Assembly (NCBI GenBank): GCA_022424805.1 | Contig: JAKMGR010000360.1 | Location: 1-6,336 of the forward strand | Source of the DNA: Verrucomicrobiales bacterium | GTDB taxonomy: Bacteria > Verrucomicrobiota > Verrucomicrobiia > Verrucomicrobiales > DEV007 | Reading direction: 5' to 3' | Length of the DNA stretch: 6,336 bases | Shown: piece after piece, positions 1 through 5,012 of the stretch | Layout of the letters: each line of letters opens with the position of its first letter | Position numbering within the stretch: the stretch's first letter is position 1 | The notes under the pieces: model-generated | Database searches by the model: none | Told to the model about the DNA's origin: nothing | Seen by the model: only the letters and a program-made list of their open reading frames with translations | Made by a program: the position numbers and the translations under genes

Positions 1-1266
1 TTTTTCATCGGAAACACTTCCGCTGCACCCCGACCCAACGTTGTCATTCTCATCATCGACGACCTTGGCTTTGGAGACATCGGCTGCTTCGGCAACGAGC
101 GCATCCCCACACCTCACATCGATTCGCTCGCGAAGCGCGGGGCGAAATGCACGATGTCCTACATTACCAACCCACCCTGCTGCCCAAGTCGTTGCAGCCT
201 CATCACCGGAATGTATGCCCAGCGTTTCGGCAAGTCAGGAATGTCTCGCGGCCTTCCCATTCCGGATGATCATCCGACGATGGCGGAGTTCATGAAGGAG
301 GCAGGCTACGTGACCGGGCAAATCGGGAAGTGGGATATCGGTTCTGAAGGGCAGGGTCCGCACCAGCGCGGCTTTATGGAGGTCGCGAGAAACGCGCCCG
401 GCAATCAATATGATCGTGAACTGGAAAATGGGACCCCCGTTTATCTCACCGACCTCGATGGAGATTATATGGCCGAGTTTGTCGACCGAAACGCGGAGAA
501 TCCCTTCTTTCTCTATTTCTCCCCTTTCGCGATTCACTCGAATGTGAAAAACACCCCGCAGCACTATCGCGACCGCATCCCGGGAGGTGACGGAACGGCA
601 TACGAAGGTGCCGTTGTCGCAGTTGATGATGCGGTGGGCAAGTTGCTCGAACAGCTGAAGAAACACGGCATTGAAGAAAACACCCTGATTTTGTTCACAG
701 GAGACAATGGCGCCAACATCGACCACGGAGGAAGCTCTGAACCCTACCGCGGAGGCAAAGGAAAGCACACGCAAATGGAAGGCTGGGTGCATACTCCGAC
801 CATCGTGACTTGGCCAAAAGTTGTTCCATCCGGAATCACTTATGGAGGAAAGATGGCGACCTTCGATTTTTACGCAACCATGGCTGCCGCAATCGATACA
901 CCGCTCCCTGAAGGTTGTGACGGCAAAGACCTCGTTCCTTTCCTTACCGGAGAAAAGAAAGGCGACGTTCACGAATATCTCTTCTGGCATAATGCCGACC
1001 CGACCGATGCTCCGCGACGAAATCTCTATGCGGTTCGATGGAAAGACTGGCGCTTCATCAAGTATCCCGATGGCTGGAAACTCTTTGATCTGAACAAAGA
1101 CCCGAAAGAACAGAACGACGTCGCCTCCGGTAATCCCAAAGTCGTGAAACGCCTCACAAATCAATACGAATCCTTTGTCGCGACACTCCCTCCCCTGAAG
1201 CCCAGCGGCGACTATTCCGGCGGTGGCCAGGTCCCCAAAGGCTGGGGATGGGAGATCACCAAGTGA
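1..1266 (+). CDS. Formylglycine-dependent sulfatase (S1 family), 5' end cut by window edge
   Basis: Hydrolyses a sulfate ester, probably on a glycan, outside the cytoplasm. The frame is open from base 1 and ends with TGA at 1264-1266, giving 421 visible residues. It begins FFIGNTSAAPRPN, which looks like the tail of a signal peptide, so probably only some 10-25 residues are missing. An ATG at 154 lies inside the catalytic domain and cannot be the start. Alkaline-phosphatase-fold motifs appear in order: metal-binding IIDDLGFGD (D20, D21), the sulfatase signature CCPSRCSLITG with C60 as the formylglycine precursor (bases 178-180), GKWDIG at 109-114, H179 in the FAIHS motif, GDNG with D235 and N236, and K253 in RGGKG. 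The C-terminal part has the usual sulfatase ending (LFDLNKDPKEQND). The GKWD motif is unusual, since most members have His there. An anaerobic-type or FGE-type maturase must act on it; none is in the window. Family assignment is firm; the substrate is unknown. Confidence 0.95.
   Translation, partial: FFIGNTSAAPRPNVVILIIDDLGFGDIGCFGNERIPTPHIDSLAKRGAKCTMSYITNPPCCPSRCSLITGMYAQRFGKSGMSRGLPIPDDHPTMAEFMKEAGYVTGQIGKWDIGSEGQGPHQRGFMEVARNAPGNQYDRELENGTPVYLTDLDGDYMAEFVDRNAENPFFLYFSPFAIHSNVKNTPQHYRDRIPGGDGTAYEGAVVAVDDAVGKLLEQLKKHGIEENTLILFTGDNGANIDHGGSSEPYRGGKGKHTQMEGWVHTPTIVTWPKVVPSGITYGGKMATFDFYATMAAAIDTPLPEGCDGKDLVPFLTGEKKGDVHEYLFWHNADPTDAPRRNLYAVRWKDWRFIKYPDGWKLFDLNKDPKEQNDVASGNPKVVKRLTNQYESFVATLPPLKPSGDYSGGGQVPKGWGWEITK
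178..210 (+). other. Sulfatase signature with formylglycine cysteine
   Basis: The codons read CCPSRCSLITG, matching the family pattern C-x-P-S-R-x-x-x-x-T-G. The first Cys (TGC at 178-180) is the one expected to become formylglycine, the catalytic nucleophile. Cys at this site rather than Ser is compatible with either the aerobic FGE or the radical-SAM anaerobic maturase. Confidence 0.92.
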
Positions 1267-1283
1267 CATGTCCCGAAACAGGC

Positions 1284-1318
1284 CGGAATCAGGCAATTTT
1301 TCTTCCTGCGTAATTCCG
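1284..1318 (+). other. Weak imperfect inverted repeat between the sulfatase and cytochrome genes
   Basis: CGGAAT (1284-1289) followed by CAGG (1290-1293) can pair with CCTG (1305-1308) and ATTCCG (1313-1318), leaving an 11-base loop containing five consecutive T and a 4-base bulge on the right arm. It lies in the 93-base gap between the two + strand genes. It could form an mRNA hairpin that modulates readthrough or mRNA stability, but there is no T-run after the stem, so it is not a canonical terminator. It may be a chance structure. Confidence 0.2.
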
Positions 1319-1359
1319 TCCACTGACATATGGTCCGCGCGCCTGATCTTTTCCTATCA

Positions 1360-3927
1360 ATGAAAATCATTCCCTCGCTTTTGCTTCCCGCCATTCTTGG
1401 TGCCTCCCTCTCGTTTGGCACCGAGGTCAAACAATACGAACCAACAGGCACACTGCCGTATCTCTCCGTCGAAGAGAGCTTGAAGACATTTCAACTGCCC
1501 GAAGGTTACCGTCTCGAACCTGTCGTGACAGAACCGCAGATCACCGAGCCAGTCGTATCTGCCTTCGATGGAAACGGACGCCTATATGTCGTCGAAATGC
1601 GCACCTACATGCAGGACGCTGATGCCACCGGCGAACAGGAGCAGACCAGCCGCGTCTCACTTCATGAGGACACCGATGGCGACGGAGTCATGGACAAGCA
1701 CTCCGTCTTCGCCGACAACCTGCTTCTCCCACGCATGGTTCTCCCGCTCGACGACCGAGTCCTCATTGGGGAAACTAATACCCTCGACATCTATTCCTAC
1801 CGTGACACTGATGGCGACGGCGTCGCAGACGAGAAAAAAATCTGGTACGAAGGCGGACCTCGCGGCGGCAACATGGAGCACCAGCCCAGCGGCCTCATCT
1901 GGTCCATGGACAACTGGATTTACACCACCTACAACGCCTATCGCCTCCGCCACAATCCCGATGGTCTCGCGCGCAAGGAACCTACCGCCCCGAACGGCGG
2001 TCAGTGGGGATTGTGTCAGGACGACCATGGAAAGCCCTGGTTCGTTAACGCTGGCGGTGAGCGCGGACCCCTGAATTTTCAGCAACCCATTGTCTATGGT
2101 GCACTTAATGTGTCCAATCAGTTCCCCGTCGACTACCGCGAAGTATTTCCACTTGTCGGCATTCCTGATGTGCAGGGCGGAACAAAGCGGTTTCGACTAG
2201 GAGACAATACTCTGAATCACTTCACCGCGACCTGTGGCGAAGGCATATTTCGAGGGGATCGCCTCCCTGAGGATCTACGCGGCGATCTTCTCTTCTCAGA
2301 GCCGGTCGGTCGACTCATCCGCCGAAGCAAAGTCGAAGTCCGCGATGGTATCACCTATTTGAAAAACGCACACCCTGGCAGTGAATTCATCCGCTCAACC
2401 GATCCGAACTTCAGGGCCATGCACATCCAGAACGGCCCCGACGGCTGCCTCTACATCGTCGATATGTATCGCGGGATTATCCAGCAGGGCAACTGGACCA
2501 AACCCGGCAGCTACCTGCGCGGCGTGATCGATGAATACGGCTTTGCCAAAAACGTGCAGCGCGGCCGCATCTACCGCCTTGTTCATGAGGACTTCAAGCG
2601 CGACACAACGCAACCGAGAATGCTCGATCAGACTCCCGCTGAACTCGTCGCTCACCTCGAACATCCCAACGGCTGGTGGCGCGACACCGCGCAAAAGTTG
2701 ATCATTCTTCGTGCCGACGAATCCGTTGCTCCTGCTCTCGAAAAAGTCGCACAAGATAGCGACTTCGCTCTCGCAAGAATGCATGCCATCTGGACCCTCG
2801 AAGGGCTTGGTAGCCTCACTCCCGAATTTACCCGGGAGAAAATGAAAGACGAACACGCCTCTGTTCGTCGGGCCGCGATCCGCGCCAGCGAGACTCTTTT
2901 CAAGGCCGGAGAAAAAGATCTCAAAGCTGACATTGTCGCCCTGACAAACGACGAAGATCCAAACGTCGTCATTCAGAGCCTACTCACCTCAAAGCTCCTC
3001 AAATTCGACGACTACAAAGAGCTCACCGAAAGCACGATCGAGAAAAGCGAAAGCGCTGGAGTCAAGACCATTGGAAAGCAATTGACCAGAGGTGCCGCCC
3101 CCACTCCACCCAAACTCAGTTCGGAACAGCTCACCCAATACAAAGAAGGCCAGCTCATTTACGCCTCGCTTTGCTTTGCCTGCCACGGCGGCGACGGAAA
3201 AGGCATGCCAATCCCGGGCGGTGACAACCTTCGTCTCGCCCCTTCTCTCGTCGATTCCAAAATCCTCCACGGCCATCGCGAGCTGGCAACCAAGGTCGTC
3301 CTCCACGGACTGACCGGACCTGTTGATGGAAAAACCTACCCCGGTGAAATGATCTCCATGGCATCGAACGGAGACAAGTGGGTCGCATCGGTCCTGTCCT
3401 ACATTCGCAATAGCTTCGGCAATCAATTGGGATTTCTCACCGAAGCAGAGGTGAAACGGATCCGCGAAGAAAACGCAGATCGGAAAACGCCATGGACCGA
3501 AGCAGAACTTCTCGCCAGCGTACCTCAAGTGCTTCCCAATCGGGCCGATTGGAAGCTGTCCGCCAGCCACGGTGCCAAAGACGTGAAAAACGCGATCGAT
3601 GGGAGCCTCGGCACACGCTACACAACCGGCCAGAGCATGAGGCCAGGCATGTGGTTTCAGATCGAACTTCCCAAACCCGTCGAAGTCGCCGGTCTCGTTC
3701 TTGATGCAGCCAGTTCACGAAACGACTACCCACGAGGCTGCGAAGTCGAGCTTTCCACCGACGGGAAGAAGTGGACGAAAGCAGCGAAAAAGCAGGAAGA
3801 GGAATCTTCCAAAATCACAGTCGAGCTCTCTGAACAAAAAGCAAAATTCATCCGTATCACCCAGACCGGAAACCACAGGCTCTATTGGTCGATTCATGAC
3901 CTGCAGGTGCTCAAGGCGGCGAAGTAA
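1360..3927 (+). CDS. PVC-type propeller/HEAT/cytochrome c protein with C-terminal discoidin domain
   Basis: A predicted exported multidomain redox protein of 855 residues. I chose the ATG at 1360 because it opens directly on a signal peptide (MKIIPSLLLPAILGASLSFG). An in-frame ATG at 1330 would put ten residues including R and D in front of that. Domains, numbered from 1360: beta-propeller of the membrane-bound-dehydrogenase/Piru_Ver family about 35-405 (SLKTFQLPEGYRLE near its start, GRIYRLV near its end); HEAT-like helices about 420-570, including HPNGWWRDTAQ; cytochrome c about 590-690 with heme site CFACH (C605, C608, H609) and M664 or M667 as candidate distal ligand; discoidin/F5-8-type-C-like domain about 725-855 (AIDGSLGTRYTTG, MWFQIELPKPVEV, KFIRITQTG). 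Two DxDGDG motifs (D104, D149) suggest calcium binding. It lies 93 bases after the sulfatase, so co-transcription is plausible. Substrate is unknown; proteins of this type are often called dehydrogenases without biochemical proof. No frame disruption is seen. Confidence 0.93.
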   Translation: MKIIPSLLLPAILGASLSFGTEVKQYEPTGTLPYLSVEESLKTFQLPEGYRLEPVVTEPQITEPVVSAFDGNGRLYVVEMRTYMQDADATGEQEQTSRVSLHEDTDGDGVMDKHSVFADNLLLPRMVLPLDDRVLIGETNTLDIYSYRDTDGDGVADEKKIWYEGGPRGGNMEHQPSGLIWSMDNWIYTTYNAYRLRHNPDGLARKEPTAPNGGQWGLCQDDHGKPWFVNAGGERGPLNFQQPIVYGALNVSNQFPVDYREVFPLVGIPDVQGGTKRFRLGDNTLNHFTATCGEGIFRGDRLPEDLRGDLLFSEPVGRLIRRSKVEVRDGITYLKNAHPGSEFIRSTDPNFRAMHIQNGPDGCLYIVDMYRGIIQQGNWTKPGSYLRGVIDEYGFAKNVQRGRIYRLVHEDFKRDTTQPRMLDQTPAELVAHLEHPNGWWRDTAQKLIILRADESVAPALEKVAQDSDFALARMHAIWTLEGLGSLTPEFTREKMKDEHASVRRAAIRASETLFKAGEKDLKADIVALTNDEDPNVVIQSLLTSKLLKFDDYKELTESTIEKSESAGVKTIGKQLTRGAAPTPPKLSSEQLTQYKEGQLIYASLCFACHGGDGKGMPIPGGDNLRLAPSLVDSKILHGHRELATKVVLHGLTGPVDGKTYPGEMISMASNGDKWVASVLSYIRNSFGNQLGFLTEAEVKRIREENADRKTPWTEAELLASVPQVLPNRADWKLSASHGAKDVKNAIDGSLGTRYTTGQSMRPGMWFQIELPKPVEVAGLVLDAASSRNDYPRGCEVELSTDGKKWTKAAKKQEEESSKITVELSEQKAKFIRITQTGNHRLYWSIHDLQVLKAAK
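1669..1689 (+). repeat. First copy of a 21-base repeat encoding DTDGDGV
   Basis: The 21 bases differ at only two positions from those at 1804-1824, 135 bases (45 codons) downstream, in the same frame. They encode the calcium-loop-like motif DTDGDGV (D104, D106, D108) within the propeller of the cytochrome protein. The spacing of about one propeller blade suggests the copies occupy equivalent places in adjacent blades. Confidence 0.7.
1804..1824 (+). repeat. Second copy of the 21-base repeat encoding DTDGDGV
   Basis: Same peptide as at 1669-1689 (here D149, D151, D153), with two silent base differences. Both copies are followed by an acidic residue (MD and AD respectively), as in thrombospondin-type-3 or EF-hand-like calcium loops. 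It is a protein-level repeat, not a mobile element. Confidence 0.7.
3172..3186 (+). other. c-type heme attachment site CFACH
   Basis: The codons TGC-TTT-GCC-TGC-CAC encode C605-F-A-C608-H609, the CxxCH motif for covalent heme attachment, followed by GGDGKGM as in class I cytochrome c domains. There is one such motif in the protein, so one heme is expected. Maturation requires export and a cytochrome c assembly system. Confidence 0.9.
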
Positions 3928-3997
3928 GCTGTCTTTCGAGGCACTCATCCAACCCTGTTTTGTCGATAGCACGAATAGTGACAACACGCTTAACCCA

Positions 3998-4010
3998 GCC
4001 TCACAGAGGC
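3998..4010. other. Short hairpin in the convergent intergenic gap
   Basis: GCCTC (3998-4002) and GAGGC (4006-4010) form a perfect 5-base-pair stem around an ACA loop, about 70 bases past the cytochrome stop codon. There is no following T-tract on the + strand, so a role as an intrinsic terminator is uncertain. Confidence 0.25.
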
Positions 4011-4025
4011 CAGCTACAGATTTAG

Positions 4026-4052
4026 CACCGGCGCATATACTGCAGCCGGGTG
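4026..4052. terminator. Candidate bidirectional hairpin between convergent genes
   Basis: CAC-CGGC-GCA (4026-4035) can pair with TGC (4041-4043), GCCG (4045-4048) and GTG (4050-4052), a 10-base-pair stem with single-base bulges at 4044 and 4049 and a TATAC loop. It sits 99 bases beyond the + strand stop and 46 bases beyond the - strand stop, where a shared terminator would be expected. Neither side has a clear T-run, so it would be a non-canonical terminator or an mRNA-end-protecting hairpin. Confidence 0.35.
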
Positions 4053-4077
4053 TCTGTTACTCCGGATTGTGCTGTCG

Positions 4078-4090
4078 GATAAAGTTTATC
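4078..4090. other. 13-base palindrome just past the end of the isomerase gene
   Basis: GATAAA-G-TTTATC is a perfect inverted repeat with a single central base, 7 bases downstream of the - strand TAG stop. As RNA it can hardly form a hairpin because the loop is too short; as DNA it has the form of a small dimeric protein site. No function can be assigned, and chance is possible. Confidence 0.2.
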
Positions 4091-4097
4091 TCGGTGA

Positions 4098-4985
4098 CTA
4101 CCCCGCCAAAGTCAGTGCTTTCTCGATCAACGCCTTCGTCTTCCGCGAACCCTCGATCGGATCAATACCGTGTCCTTCGAACTCAATCGATATGACTCCG
4201 GAGTAATTGGAGTCCTTGACGATGTTCAGCATTCGGAAAAAGTCGGTCTTGGTCTCGTTTCCGTCTTTGTCGAAATCAAAGGCCTTGGCACAAACTGCCA
4301 CGGCGTGAGGTAGCGTTTTCTCCACCGCATCGTAGCGATCGTATTCTCCAAAGTTGTTGAAGTCGGGAAGCAGTCCGGCATTGTCACGGTCGAGCCGTTT
4401 CATCGCTTCGAGCAACCAGGCGGGGTTCTTAGAATTTCCGCCGTGGGGTTCGATCACAACTTTTACGCCCGATGGTTTTGCGTAGTCGCAAAGCGCGCCC
4501 ATACCATCCGCGGCATTTCTCAGGTTCTCTTCGCGGTCACCTCCCGAACGGCAGTTCACCCGGATGGCATCACACTTCAACTGAGCGGCGCAATCAATCC
4601 AACCTTTGTGTTCTTCAACGGCACGCTTCCGTTCCGCAGCATCCGCCGAGTCGAGTTGGCTTCCTGCATCGACGAGAATGAGAACGTTTTTCATGCCCTC
4701 CCCGGTCGTGCGTTTCGCGAGTTCACCAACGTAAGCTTTGTCGGTGTGCTTGCCGTTGAAAGGCCGGTTCCAGTACTCGATGTGCGTAATCCCAAGCTCC
4801 TTTTTCACGAGGGCAGGATAATCGAGATGGTCGAGCTTTCCGCTTTTGAGCCAGCGATTGAAAGTGTATTCCTGGATTCCGATTTGGAATCGCTCTTCAG
4901 CCGCTGGCAGATTCGATGGTAGCAAAAATGCTGCGGGCGATGCGACAGCCGCACCGAGAATTTGTCGTCTGGAAAATGTATCCAT
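4098..4985 (-). CDS. Tat-exported sugar phosphate isomerase/epimerase-like TIM barrel
   Basis: A 295-residue protein of the xylose-isomerase-like TIM barrel (AP_endonuc_2) family, whose members isomerise, epimerise or cleave sugars and keto-sugars, usually with a divalent metal. I chose the ATG at 4985 because it opens on a twin-arginine leader (FSRRQILGAAVASPAAFLLP, R6-R7; likely cleavage near PAA at 27-29). A GTG at 5012 is in frame but would add nine residues ahead of it and abut the upstream stop. Barrel-strand residues that may bind the metal or substrate are E70 (HIEYW), E179 and H181 (VVIEPHGG), D208 (LLPDFNNF) and E268/E270 (SIEFEG). The segment AKAFDFDKDGNETKTDF is typical of this subfamily. 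It ends in TAG at 4098-4100. The start is 27 bases after the stop of the upstream oxidoreductase, so the two are probably one operon and may act on consecutive intermediates. No clear Shine-Dalgarno sequence is visible. Exact reaction unknown. Confidence 0.9.
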   Translation of the reverse strand: MDTFSRRQILGAAVASPAAFLLPSNLPAAEERFQIGIQEYTFNRWLKSGKLDHLDYPALVKKELGITHIEYWNRPFNGKHTDKAYVGELAKRTTGEGMKNVLILVDAGSQLDSADAAERKRAVEEHKGWIDCAAQLKCDAIRVNCRSGGDREENLRNAADGMGALCDYAKPSGVKVVIEPHGGNSKNPAWLLEAMKRLDRDNAGLLPDFNNFGEYDRYDAVEKTLPHAVAVCAKAFDFDKDGNETKTDFFRMLNIVKDSNYSGVISIEFEGHGIDPIEGSRKTKALIEKALTLAG

Positions 4986-5012
4986 GGAAAAATAGAGGGA
5001 ACTTTCTAACAC

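Noticed and set aside
154..156. ATG as the sulfatase start
   Set aside because: It lies after the metal-binding DD motif and only eight codons before the catalytic Cys; the frame is open and conserved back to base 1.
235..1329. A 364-codon open frame on the - strand opposite the sulfatase
   Set aside because: It lies wholly antisense to a gene with complete sulfatase motifs and its translation shows no recognisable domain or signal; it is a codon-bias shadow.
1330..1359. ATG at 1330 as the cytochrome-protein start
   Set aside because: It would place MVRAPDLFLS ahead of a complete signal peptide beginning at 1360; possible but less likely.
2989..3570. A 193-codon - strand open frame opposite the cytochrome domain
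   Set aside because: Antisense to the CxxCH-bearing region and without any recognisable feature.
3701..4195. A 164-codon + strand open frame crossing the convergent gap
   Set aside because: It overlaps the discoidin-coding end in another frame and runs antisense into the isomerase gene; the translation is low-complexity, rich in S, R and T, with no domain.
4443..4922. A 159-codon + strand open frame opposite the isomerase gene
   Set aside because: Antisense to a well-supported TIM-barrel gene; no domain, no leader and no initiation signal.
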